Source of the DNA: JBBQWR01 sp038210495
Lineage (GTDB): Bacteria; Planctomycetota; Planctomycetia; Pirellulales; DATAWG01
DNA length: 50,853 nt
Reading direction: 5' to 3'
Assembly: GCA_038210495.1 (NCBI GenBank)
Contig: JBBQWR010000044.1
Location: forward strand, 1-50,853
Of this stretch, positions 15,681 through 24,110 are shown in pieces (the stretch's first letter is position 1; the number at the start of each line of letters is the position of its first letter). The notes beneath the pieces were generated by a model. It worked only from the letters and a program-made list of their open reading frames with translations, made no database searches and had not been told where the DNA came from. A program made the position numbers and the translations under genes.

Positions 15681-18569
15681 CTAGCGAGTCTCTTTAAAAT
15701 TCAATGTCGGGCTCGCGCTGAGAATCGCGCCCGAGTTTGCCGAGTCGATCACGCGTGTGGAACTCAAAGGCGATGTGAAGGCGTGCCACGCTCCGCTTTG
15801 ATAATACATCCAAGAGCCGTCGGGCATGAAATACCACCAGCGGCCATCGTTGAAGCGATACCGCCAATCATTACTTCGAACGCCGGTAGTGCCCGCAACT
15901 TGGGTGTCGCCGCCACGGGCAGTGACCGCGGTCCCTCCCGCTTGGCTAGGTTGCGCTGTGGTTCGATTAGTCCCGTCGGCGCCGGAGCCACCGCTGACGT
16001 TTGAACCAGCGTTGCCATTCCCATTGCTGGAGGATGCATCGGTCCCGCCGTTGTTGGACCCGCCGGCGCCATTAAACGAGCCGCCCGTTCCGAATCCGCC
16101 CCCGGCCCCTATGACGGGAAACCCGGAACTCCCCGTGCCGATAACGCCCGGGGCCGAGATGATATTGCCTCCAGACGTATTTGCAGTTCCATTACGAAGA
16201 TCCGTCAATATCGCCCCGCCGGTTCCAGATTGGGTCGACTGTGTAGTCGTGGAATTTTGCGAATGACTCGTCACGGCGCTGCGAGATTGGCCAATCGGCA
16301 AACTTCCGATCGCGGCGCCGCCGTTCCCGGTGTTCGACAGAGATGCGCCGCTTCCCGCGTTAGTGGCCGGACTGCTAGAGCGGCCAGTCTGATTGCCGCC
16401 GGTCCCCGCGGCGTTGAGACCATCGGGAGTTTGCACGCCTGATTGCGCGTTTTGTTGCTTCGTCAAAGCCGCGCTTTGAGAGGTCGTGCGGGTCTGCCCG
16501 ATCGGTAACGATCCAATAGAGCTTCCCGCGGGCCCCGTATTGGTGATCGATGAGCCGCTACCCGCATTCGAAGACGGGCTTGTGGATCGGCCCGATGGAT
16601 TTCCGCCGGCGCCGGCGGCGCCAGAGGTCGAAGTCGAGTCAGTCGGCTGTTGTTGACTCTGAGAATTAGCGTTGCTGCTGCCTGCGGCTTGTTGCGCCGC
16701 AAGATTTTGTTGGGCGGCCGCATTCTGAGCGGCGGCAGTGTCGCTGAGGTTTGAGGATTGCGTGTTAGTCGAGGATTGAGTGTTGTTTGTGGACCCGGGA
16801 TCGCCTCGGTTTGTTCCCGTTGATGCGTTCGATTGGCTTGAATTTGTCGCCGCTGAATTAGTGGACGAGCGTGACTGTCCTATCGGCAGCGACAAAACGG
16901 CCGTGCCGCTACCAGAGTTGGTCGTGGCGGAGCCACTGCCGGCGTTGCTGGATGGACTGGCCGAGCGGCCCGTAGAGTTACCGCCAGTTCCAGCGGCGTT
17001 TAAGTTATTGGCTGTTTGAGAATTTCCCTGTGCCGTGTTTCCTTGCGCGGCGTTGGCGTTATTGCTGGTGTTTCCGGATATCGGCGTTGCTGCCGATGAG
17101 GTAGTAGTCTGTCCCGCGTTTGATTGGGGCAAACCCGTTGACGCCGAGTGGCTTCTCACCGCGGATCGCGACTGACCTATGGGCAACGAACCGATTGCGG
17201 CGCCACCGCTGCCGGAATTATTGTTCGATGATCCACTTCCGGAATTTTCGGCCGGGCTTGTGGAACGTCCGCTAGGATTGCCGCCGGTTCCGGCCGCGTT
17301 TAACCCAGCCGCATTGTTCGCGGATGTTTGGCCGTCGCTTCCCGTTGCGCTAGCATGGCTTGGCGCCGTCGATCGCGTTTGCCCGATGGGCAATGAGCCA
17401 ATCGAACTGCCCGCCGCGCCCGAATTATTGATCGAGGAACCGCTGCCGACGTTTTGCGACGCGCTGGACGATTTGCCACTCGGATTTCCTCCCGTTCCCG
17501 CAGCCCCGGAAGTTCCGGAGTTGGGATCTGTCGTCTGCGAGTTGGTTTGAGTGGGATCGCTGGTTACCGTATTATCCGCTGAGTTGTTACCCGGCGTGGC
17601 GTCGCCAGACGACGAATCGCTTTGTGTCGAATTGCGCTGCGTAGAATTGGGCTGTGTGGCGTTAGTATTTTGATCGTTGCCGTTTGATGACGAGCTCGAT
17701 TGCGACGATCCGTTGTTCGCCGCGTTGCTTTGGCCGGTCGACCGCGATTGTCCGATCGGCAGAGTGACGATCGGCGACCCGCCGCCTGAATTGTTCGTGG
17801 CCGAGCCACTGCCGGCATTTTGAGCGGGGCTTGTCGAACGGCCCGTGGTATTGCCGCCAGTTCCCGCCGCGCCGCCCGCGGGCGAGCCGTTGGGCCCGGT
17901 TTGGTTGCTCTTTCCGGTTTGGCCAACATTGGACTGTGTTCCCGAACCAGCCGAATTATTCGCTGCCGATCCGCTGCCCGAAGTCGTCGACGGCGTTGCT
18001 TTGTTGGCGTTTGGATTTGCGGGGTTCGCTAGATTGAAGATATCGCCCGTGGAATTGGTGGTGTTATTCCGGTCGGCGGCAGTTGCCGCGCTTGGCTGAT
18101 TGCCCGGCGATTGGTGAGCGCCTGCATTAGGGCTGCCGCTGGCTTGATTTTTAGAAGGACTAGCCGGCTTTACGGCCGGTTTGGCGCCGGACATTTTATT
18201 GTTTGAGGCGGAGCCGCCGGCGCCGACCGTCGCGCCGGATTTATTGGCGCCGCCGTTCGTCCCCTGTTGATTGTCGTCGGTTCCGTTGGAGCCTGCGGAA
18301 TTCGCGGCGCCGGATTGGTCGCCATTGTCGTTATTGTTGGTCTGCGAATTGGCATTGCCGTTCTGTGGAGTGCCTCCACCGTTCACGGCGCCGCCATTCA
18401 TCGCCGCGCCGCCGTTCATCGCTCCGCCACCGGCGCCGGCCTTAGGACCAGCCTTCGCTCCGCCGCCCCCTTTAGCGCCGCCGACGGCCGGGGCCGCGAA
18501 ACTACTTTGAATTCCAATTGCCGAAGCAGCAAGGCACATTGCTGCCCATGAAGTGAAAAAACGTCGCAT
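15681..18569 (-). CDS. Secreted low-complexity protein with six ~50-residue repeats and a C-terminal WWYF motif
   Basis: A 962-aa exported protein very rich in Ser, Asn, Gly, Thr and Ala. MRRFFTSWAAMCLAASAIG begins a signal peptide; the start at 18569 is preferred over the upstream in-frame codon at 18635. Six degenerate units share AGTGGNPSGRS, then NAGSGS and SLPIGQSRS, with the SLPIGQ motif encoded near 17745, 17380, 17170, 16880, 16495 and 16285. Between units the Ser/Asn/Gln-rich linkers vary in length. The C-terminus (WRYRFNDGRWWYF, GSWMYYQSGAW) is an aromatic motif I know from many planctomycete secreted proteins; its role is unknown. The terminator at 15620-15658 follows. It is divergent from the LEPR-XLL gene. 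Confidence 0.85.
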   Translation of the reverse strand: MRRFFTSWAAMCLAASAIGIQSSFAAPAVGGAKGGGGAKAGPKAGAGGGAMNGGAAMNGGAVNGGGTPQNGNANSQTNNNDNGDQSGAANSAGSNGTDDNQQGTNGGANKSGATVGAGGSASNNKMSGAKPAVKPASPSKNQASGSPNAGAHQSPGNQPSAATAADRNNTTNSTGDIFNLANPANPNANKATPSTTSGSGSAANNSAGSGTQSNVGQTGKSNQTGPNGSPAGGAAGTGGNTTGRSTSPAQNAGSGSATNNSGGGSPIVTLPIGQSRSTGQSNAANNGSSQSSSSSNGNDQNTNATQPNSTQRNSTQSDSSSGDATPGNNSADNTVTSDPTQTNSQTTDPNSGTSGAAGTGGNPSGKSSSASQNVGSGSSINNSGAAGSSIGSLPIGQTRSTAPSHASATGSDGQTSANNAAGLNAAGTGGNPSGRSTSPAENSGSGSSNNNSGSGGAAIGSLPIGQSRSAVRSHSASTGLPQSNAGQTTTSSAATPISGNTSNNANAAQGNTAQGNSQTANNLNAAGTGGNSTGRSASPSSNAGSGSATTNSGSGTAVLSLPIGQSRSSTNSAATNSSQSNASTGTNRGDPGSTNNTQSSTNTQSSNLSDTAAAQNAAAQQNLAAQQAAGSSNANSQSQQQPTDSTSTSGAAGAGGNPSGRSTSPSSNAGSGSSITNTGPAGSSIGSLPIGQTRTTSQSAALTKQQNAQSGVQTPDGLNAAGTGGNQTGRSSSPATNAGSGASLSNTGNGGAAIGSLPIGQSRSAVTSHSQNSTTTQSTQSGTGGAILTDLRNGTANTSGGNIISAPGVIGTGSSGFPVIGAGGGFGTGGSFNGAGGSNNGGTDASSSNGNGNAGSNVSGGSGADGTNRTTAQPSQAGGTAVTARGGDTQVAGTTGVRSNDWRYRFNDGRWWYFMPDGSWMYYQSGAWHAFTSPLSSTRVIDSANSGAILSASPTLNFKETR

Positions 18570-18862
18570 ATAAGGTTCCTTTTGGACAGATTTGAATGTT
18601 GAAGTCTGCTTTTCAAACGCACCAACACCTAGCACGCAGGTATCATGCCAGCCCGAACAAAAATCCGTTAAGAACGGCCGTGATCGGGGGCCATAACCCG
18701 CAAATTACCCAGTCCCTAGTTCTTTACATTTTTCGGCGATTTGCTAAAACGTCCGTTCGACGCCTTTGGTTCCGCCAACGTTCTTTAAACCAACTCCCCG
18801 GCACCAGCCGTCCCCGAATACACACAGCCCCTACCTCAATCCCGTTATCCAGGATTTCAACC

Positions 18863-20143
18863 GTGAACCGCAGTCGTAAGTTGCCGAGAAAGCTCCACCT
18901 GGAATCCCTCGAATCGCGACGCATTCTAGCGGGCGATGTGACCGTCAAATTAGCCGGTCACGATCTGTTGATCACCGGCGATGACGCGGCCAACATCGTC
19001 GCCGTCTCGGGCACGGGCGTGGCCAATCAGTTCGTCGTCACGGGTCTGGGCACGAACATCCACTTCAACAACAGCACCAGCAGCGCCGTGACCGTCAGCG
19101 GCGTCAGCGGTAGCATCGTCGCTTATCTCTCTGGCGGAGACGACTTTTTCGGGGTCACCAATGGCTCGGTCAAAGTCGATCTGGTGGTCGATGCCGGCGC
19201 CGGCGCCAACACGGTCTTGGTCGGCGATGTCAGCGGTGTCGCGACCTCGATCGCGACAGGGCCAGTCAGCATCGGGGGAAGCTTGGTCATCAAGGCCGGC
19301 GTCGACGGTTCGAGTAACAACGTCGTCGGCATCGGGCTTGCGAATGTAATCTCGGCAAACCTGTCGTTCCGACAACTGGAGATCTCGGTTGGCAGCGGGA
19401 CGGTAAATGTCGCCCGCGATATCGTCGTCAACACGGGCGGCGGCGCCGACAAAATCACCATCGGCAACTTCGCCGCCACGGCGCCAGTTGCGGCCGCGGC
19501 GGTCAAACCGCTTGTCTCGGCGTCCATTCCCAGCATGCCGGTGAATGTCGGCGGTAGTCTGGTCGTCAACGCCAACGCCGGAAACGACACGGTTTTTGAA
19601 GCAGGCGTCGCAGTCAGAGGAAGCGAAGTGCTGAATCTGGGCGTCGGAAACAACAGCGTCACGTTCGAAGACGCCGGGGGTCTTGCCACGGGCGGTCAAG
19701 CGACTGGCCTGGGAGTGAACATCGGCGTCGATTTCGTCATCAACACGGGCAACGGCGCCGATTCGGTCGACCTGTACGATGTCAACGTCAACGGCTCGCT
19801 GGTGGTCAACGACGCCGGCGGACGGAACATGTACGATGTTTCGCTCGCCACCGTCGGCCGCGATGCGGTGTTCAACATCATCGGTCAGAGTAACTCGCTC
19901 AAGCTCGGCCTGGACAGCGCCTTGGGGACCATAATCAGCGGCCCGCGCGTGAATATTCATGGCAATCTGATCGTCAACTTCGGCCCCGGGGACGATTCTT
20001 TGACGATCTCCAACACTACGGTTCACGGGGCCTTGATCGCCGACGGCGGAGATGGATTCAACACGCTCGATCTGAGCGGCGACAACAACTCTTTTCCGAC
20101 GAACACGCATTTCAGGCATTTCCATCCGTTTACGATCAAATGA
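18863..20143 (+). CDS. LEPR-XLL-type surface protein with beta repeats
   Basis: A 426-aa protein with an N-terminal KLHLESLESRRILAGDV, the LEPR-XLL sorting motif typical of large planctomycete surface proteins, followed by glycine/valine-rich beta repeats of the form VGGSLVVN..AGND and NTGNGADSV. These should form a beta-helix or roll with repeated Asp/Asn, possibly calcium-binding. The frame is open upstream to 18596, but the sequence before 18863 is not conserved-looking; GTG at 18863 with AGGA ahead (CCAGGATTT) is preferred. The protein is short for a LEPR-XLL protein. A terminator follows at 20173-20219. Confidence 0.75.
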   Translation: MNRSRKLPRKLHLESLESRRILAGDVTVKLAGHDLLITGDDAANIVAVSGTGVANQFVVTGLGTNIHFNNSTSSAVTVSGVSGSIVAYLSGGDDFFGVTNGSVKVDLVVDAGAGANTVLVGDVSGVATSIATGPVSIGGSLVIKAGVDGSSNNVVGIGLANVISANLSFRQLEISVGSGTVNVARDIVVNTGGGADKITIGNFAATAPVAAAAVKPLVSASIPSMPVNVGGSLVVNANAGNDTVFEAGVAVRGSEVLNLGVGNNSVTFEDAGGLATGGQATGLGVNIGVDFVINTGNGADSVDLYDVNVNGSLVVNDAGGRNMYDVSLATVGRDAVFNIIGQSNSLKLGLDSALGTIISGPRVNIHGNLIVNFGPGDDSLTISNTTVHGALIADGGDGFNTLDLSGDNNSFPTNTHFRHFHPFTIK

Positions 20144-20172
20144 TCTACACGGCCCAAGCGTGAAATCAGCTT

Positions 20173-20219
20173 GAGCTCGCGGCGGCCAACGATCGCCGTC
20201 GCGGGCTCTTTTGTTTTTG
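20173..20219 (+). terminator. Intrinsic terminator after the LEPR-XLL gene
   Basis: GAGCTCGCG (20173-20181) pairs with CGCGGGCTC (20200-20208) with one G-T pair, and inner GGCG pairs with CGCC. TTTTGTTTTTG follows, giving a good plus-strand terminator about 30 bp after the stop. Confidence 0.8.
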
Positions 20220-20275
20220 AAACCGCTTGATTTGAACCGCGCGATTTGCCACGATATGGCTCCGCCGCCCGAAGC

Positions 20276-20298
20276 GCCGCAGGAATGCGGCGGCTAGG
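20276..20298. repeat. Related short palindrome GCCGCAGGAATGCGGCGGC
   Basis: GCCGCAGGAATGCGGCGGCTAG resembles the arms of the ATAGCCGCGGCATCCTGC family and the GCCGCATAAATTCGGCGGC core found with heptamer repeats at about 24046 and 34000. Confidence 0.45.
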
Positions 20299-20340
20299 GG
20301 TTTTTCTACTCCCGTCTCCCTACTTCCGACTTCTCTCGCC

Positions 20341-21651
20341 ATGGCTGCATTTCCAGAAATCCAAAAGATTCGCTTCGAAGGTCAAAAGTCTCGCGACCCG
20401 CTCGCCTTCCGTCACTACGACGAGAACGAGGTCGTCGAAGGCAAGCCGATGAAGGACCATTTCCGATTCGCCGTGGCTTATTGGCATACGTTCCGCGGCA
20501 CGGGTAGCGATCCGTTTGGCCCGGGCACGATGATTCGGCCCTGGGAATCGGGACAGGACACGGTCGAGAACGCGGTGAATCGCACGCGGGTGGCGTTTGA
20601 ATTCATGGAGAAGCTCGGAGCGCAGTTCTATTGCTTCCACGATCGCGACGTGGCGCCCGAGGGAAAGTCGCTCGCCGAGTCGAACAAGAATCTCGACACG
20701 GTCGCCAAGTCACTCAAGGAACAGCAGCAGCGAACGGGGATCGGTCTGTTGTGGGGCACGGCCAATCTATTCAGCAATCCGCGGTACATGCACGGCGCGG
20801 CGACGAGCCCGAATTCCGACGCATTCGCCTTCGCCGCCGCCCAGGTCAAGAAAGCGATCGAAGTCACCAAGGAGCTCGGCGGCGCCGGCTACACGTTCTG
20901 GGGCGGCCGCGAGGGATATCAGAATCTGCTCAACACGGACATGAAGCGCGAGTTCGACCACCTGGCCAAGTTTATGCACATGGCGGTCGACTACGCGAAG
21001 GAAATCGGATTCACCGGTCAGTTCTATTTCGAGCCCAAGCCGAGGGAGCCGACCAAGCATCAATACGACTTCGACGTGGCCAACTGCATCAACTTCCTGC
21101 GGACCTACGGTTTGGCCGACCACGTGAAGATGAACATCGAGACCAACCACGCCACGCTGGCCGGCCACTCGATGCAGCACGAGCTCGAATACGCCGGCAG
21201 CCAGGGTTTCTTGGGATCGATCGACGCGAACACGGGCGACATGCTGCTGGGCTGGGACACTGACCAATTCCCGACCGATATCTACCTCACGACATCTTGC
21301 ATGCTGTCGATCTTGAAATACGGCGGCCTTGCGCCGGGCGGGGTGAATTTCGACGCCAAGGTGCGCCGCGAGAGCTTCGAGCCGGTGGATTTGTTCCACG
21401 CGCACATTGGCGGGATGGACGCATTCGCCCGAGGCTTAAAAATCGCCGCCGCCATTCGTGCCGATGGCGTGCTCGACAAATTCGTAAAGGACCGCTACGC
21501 CTCGTGGGATTCGGGCGTCGGCGCCGAGATCGAATCCGGCAAGGCCAGCTTCGCCAGCCTCGAACGCTACATGCTCGCCCGCGGCGAAGCGACCCCCAAC
21601 GCCAGCGGCCGCCAAGAAATGCTCGAGAATCTGATCAATATGTACGTCTAA
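20341..21651 (+). CDS. xylA: Xylose isomerase
   Basis: A 436-aa class II xylose isomerase converting D-xylose to D-xylulose, a metal-dependent (Mg/Mn) TIM barrel. YCFHDRDVAPEG carries the catalytic His and Asp pair; WGGREGYQ, YFEPKPREPTKHQYDFD and IETNHATLAGH hold metal ligands. The conserved first block RFAVAYWHTFRGTGSDPFG is intact and the length is typical. It stands alone, with no xylulokinase or xylose transporter nearby. The start at 20341 is preceded by CCGACTTCTCTCGCC, without a clear Shine-Dalgarno sequence. Confidence 0.97.
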   Translation: MAAFPEIQKIRFEGQKSRDPLAFRHYDENEVVEGKPMKDHFRFAVAYWHTFRGTGSDPFGPGTMIRPWESGQDTVENAVNRTRVAFEFMEKLGAQFYCFHDRDVAPEGKSLAESNKNLDTVAKSLKEQQQRTGIGLLWGTANLFSNPRYMHGAATSPNSDAFAFAAAQVKKAIEVTKELGGAGYTFWGGREGYQNLLNTDMKREFDHLAKFMHMAVDYAKEIGFTGQFYFEPKPREPTKHQYDFDVANCINFLRTYGLADHVKMNIETNHATLAGHSMQHELEYAGSQGFLGSIDANTGDMLLGWDTDQFPTDIYLTTSCMLSILKYGGLAPGGVNFDAKVRRESFEPVDLFHAHIGGMDAFARGLKIAAAIRADGVLDKFVKDRYASWDSGVGAEIESGKASFASLERYMLARGEATPNASGRQEMLENLINMYV

Positions 21652-21659
21652 TCGCGATC

Positions 21660-21691
21660 CACATAGCCGCGGCATCCTGCTGCGGAGTGCG
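21660..21691 (+). repeat. ATAGCCGCGGCATCCTGC-family palindrome, copy 2
   Basis: ACATAGCCGCGGCATCCTGC followed by TGCGGAGTGCGG starts 9 bp after the xylA stop codon. It is the forward half of the element. Confidence 0.65.
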
Positions 21692-21697
21692 GAAATC

Positions 21698-21886
21698 TTA
21701 CCGCAAATTTTCAGATTTAATCGCAGAGCGAGCTTGCGCGTGAATTAAACTGAGAAGATTGCCGACCCGGATGTAGCTATCTATTTCGGATTCTTCTTCG
21801 AAACTCATTTCGCCCATTCGAGCCTTTTCGTCCAGCGCTGACATTCGCCGGCGGTCTTCCTCGTGAAATTCCCAACCGAGAATCAA
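21698..21886 (-). pseudogene. N-terminally truncated small acidic-helix protein
   Basis: The minus strand codes LGWEFHEEDRRRMSALDEKA then MGEMSFEEESEIDSYIRVGN and LLSLIHAQARSAI, which has the shape of a small planctomycete family of about 80-90 residues: a helix, then the motif 'D..RM..L..KA..G.LT.EE..ELD.Y..VG.LL.LL..KAR'. The in-frame sequence continues upstream (RDYAPFISNQPEIAQ) but meets a TGA near 21930 without a good start codon; the only start inside is TTG at 21886. It may be a decayed copy or use an unusual start. Function unknown. Confidence 0.45.
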
Positions 21887-21997
21887 TTGGGCGATTTCCG
21901 GCTGATTGCTTATGAATGGCGCGTAATCACGCGCTCAAAAATAGCCGCGTCAATCGCGCTCTGAGCTTGCAGTGGATTCAAGCTAACGCCCTCGCGT

Positions 21998-22576
21998 CTA
22001 CCGCCCCACCGTGAACGAATTAAAAAACATCTCGCCATCGACGTTGTTGATCGCGTCTTCCGGGCCGGTGATGTCGGCCCTGTAGAACCGGCCGCCGGAG
22101 ATGCAGATTTGGATTCGTTGCGACTTGCCGTCCTTCGTCACGACATCGAGCTCTCGGCCGCTGACTTTGGCCACGCTTAGCGGCTTTTTCTCCTTCAATT
22201 TTTTCACGTTCTCGACGATCGGCAGCATCTCGCGAAAGTCATCGAAATTACCTTCGATCTGATCCTGATCGACGACCTTGCTGGAGGGAGACAACTCGCG
22301 ATAACTGAGCCGGTACGTCACCGGACCCGATTCGACGAACCAGCCGCGAGCGGCATTGATGTCTTTCAGTTCGCCGGCCAAGATCGGCTTCGGTTCGCCG
22401 GGCATGCGGATGCTGACCTTGCCCGACTCGGGATCGAAATCGTTCCAAGTTCCGGTCGCTGCGGAACTGGAGGTTTTTGAGCAGCCCGCTAGCGCCAACA
22501 AGGCCACCCAACCGCCGCATAGAACACTGCGGGCGACCGACCGACGCGGAACACCAGCGACACTCGTGACCGCCAT
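21998..22576 (-). CDS. Lipoprotein of unknown function
   Basis: A 192-aa lipoprotein. A basic N-terminus (RRSVARSVLCGGWVALLALAGC) ends in the lipobox LALAGC with Cys32 as the expected lipid site. The mature part has GKVSIRMPGEPKPI, then VTYRLSYRELS and a helix FREMLPIVENVKKL, and ends with FFNSFTVGR; this looks like the small secreted proteins that planctomycetes place near stress or transport genes, but I do not recognise a domain. It is co-directional with the kinase gene upstream (about 145 bp apart), which may or may not be an operon. Confidence 0.7.
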   Translation of the reverse strand: MAVTSVAGVPRRSVARSVLCGGWVALLALAGCSKTSSSAATGTWNDFDPESGKVSIRMPGEPKPILAGELKDINAARGWFVESGPVTYRLSYRELSPSSKVVDQDQIEGNFDDFREMLPIVENVKKLKEKKPLSVAKVSGRELDVVTKDGKSQRIQICISGGRFYRADITGPEDAINNVDGEMFFNSFTVGR

Positions 22577-22721
22577 AAATGCTCCAATAATTTATCGAGA
22601 GAGAACGGGTGCGCGCGATCGCTGAAAATCGATATCGAGTCTTAGAAGCGCGAGCGACGACTGCGGAAGGCGATCAGAACGACCGCCCGAAAAATCCACA
22701 ACCGCTAGCTTCGAGTATGAA

Positions 22722-23867
22722 CTATTCGAGTTCTTGAAGCCAGAGTCGGATCTCGTTTTCGTATTCGGCGGCCAAGCCACCGACGATGAGTTGCCGATGG
22801 AAGCTCGCGGCGCCCTCTTTGACCAATTCGGCCGCTTCGGCGCTCGGGAATCGCCGCATCGGATCGGGAGCGACCAACCCCCGGCAGAAGTTCATCAGCA
22901 GCTCGTTACAGACGACTTCTTGCGGCAAAAACTGCGGCAGCCGCTGGGCCAGAAAACGCTTCGCCTCGAGCAATTCGCGGTAGGTGTTGATGCCCGCGAA
23001 CGGCGACCGGCCCGAGAGCATTTCCACCAGCACATATCCCAAGCTGGCCAAGTCGGATCGGGGCGTGCAATCGCCTCCTTCGAGCACCTCCGGGGCGGTG
23101 TAGGTTGGGGTGCAGGTGCGTTGGGGCGGAACGGCATCCAGGCCAAACGCGGACCCGATGTCGATAATCTTGGCGTTGCCGGTCCGCTTGAGCATGATGT
23201 TCGACGGCTTGAGGTCGCCGTGAATGATCTCTTCGCGGTGCAGCGCCGCCAGCGCCGACAGGCATTCGCGGATGATCGAAATGGCGATGCCCGGCTTGAG
23301 CCGCGGCTGCATGGGACCTGCGGTCACGATGACATTGTTGATATACTCCCAGCGCGGCTGCGCGACTCGCTCGCGGATTTGGTCGAGCATGCCGTGGGTG
23401 AGCAATCGCCCTAGGTCAAAGCCATCGATCCACTCCATTTCCATCATGCGAATTCGGTTGCGATCGACGAAATTATGCACGTCCAGCAGGTTGTCTTGCT
23501 GAATTTGCGCCACTCGGGCCGCGACGTGGGCGATGCGGGCCATCGCCACATCGTAGCCCCGCGAGTCTTCGTACCGCTCGGGCGAAAAGATTTTGAGCGC
23601 GACGGGCAAAGTGAAGCCGTCCGCCCCGCGCCGCTGGCTGAGATAAACGACCCCCTGACCACCGGCGCCCAATAGCCGCTGCAGCCGGTGGTGCTCCGTC
23701 CAACTCATCCGCTGCTCGTCGACAATCGACTGATAGCGACTGAGGAGGTCGTCGGGGCAACGTTTGACGACTTGGCCGCCGAAACCGAGCGTGACCTTAC
23801 CGTCGTGAAACGTGGTGGTGTTGGTGTTGTTCGCGTTAATGTCTTCCACATCTTTCTCATTCCGCAA
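22722..23867 (-). CDS. Serine/threonine protein kinase (soluble)
   Basis: A 381-aa Hanks-type kinase without a membrane segment. LGAGGQGVVYL (67-77) is the Gly-rich loop, Lys92 in VALKIF binds ATP, HGDLKPSN at 216-223 is the catalytic loop (HGD instead of HRD), DIGSAFG at 236 replaces the usual DFG, and TAPEVLEGG (257-265) closes the activation segment. SDLASLGYVLVEMLSG is the conserved helix F. The non-RD loop and DIG are seen in some active bacterial kinases, so activity is possible. The start TTG at 23867 is uncertain; GTG at 23849 is an alternative. No sensor domain or phosphatase is nearby. Confidence 0.85.
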   Translation of the reverse strand: MRNEKDVEDINANNTNTTTFHDGKVTLGFGGQVVKRCPDDLLSRYQSIVDEQRMSWTEHHRLQRLLGAGGQGVVYLSQRRGADGFTLPVALKIFSPERYEDSRGYDVAMARIAHVAARVAQIQQDNLLDVHNFVDRNRIRMMEMEWIDGFDLGRLLTHGMLDQIRERVAQPRWEYINNVIVTAGPMQPRLKPGIAISIIRECLSALAALHREEIIHGDLKPSNIMLKRTGNAKIIDIGSAFGLDAVPPQRTCTPTYTAPEVLEGGDCTPRSDLASLGYVLVEMLSGRSPFAGINTYRELLEAKRFLAQRLPQFLPQEVVCNELLMNFCRGLVAPDPMRRFPSAEAAELVKEGAASFHRQLIVGGLAAEYENEIRLWLQELE

Positions 23868-24013
23868 ATCGAGACACGATTGTCTCTGAAATCGTCATTT
23901 GCCGTCAGCAATTATCTTAGGCAGAGACAGTGCGGTGGGTAAATACGACTGTTGGACGGGTGGGGGGTGGTGCTGGCGCCGCTGCTCGCCATGCGAACGG
24001 CGTTCCGGCGAAG

Positions 24014-24110
24014 CGTGGCGGGTGGCGGGGACGCGGGAAAGGGCACGCCGCATCAATGCGGCGGCCAAGACACTCCCGACTCCCGACTCCCGACTCCCGA
24101 CTTCTTCCGC
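24014..24110. repeat. Composite heptamer/palindrome repeat inside the 3' end of the dehydrogenase
   Basis: GTGGCGGGTGGCGG at 24014-24027 is followed by GCCGCATCAATGCGGCGGC and then four tandem ACTCCCG heptamers at 24072-24099. The same order occurs at 33961-34062. The heptamers extend the reading frame of the dehydrogenase by about 15 residues. Confidence 0.65.

Noticed and set aside
18950..20125. Minus-strand open frame (about 390 codons) opposite the LEPR-XLL gene
   Set aside because: Repetitive antisense translation of a beta-repeat gene; no start signal and no domain.
24072..24099. CRISPR-like array
   Set aside because: The repeated unit is only seven bases with no spacers; it is a simple tandem repeat.
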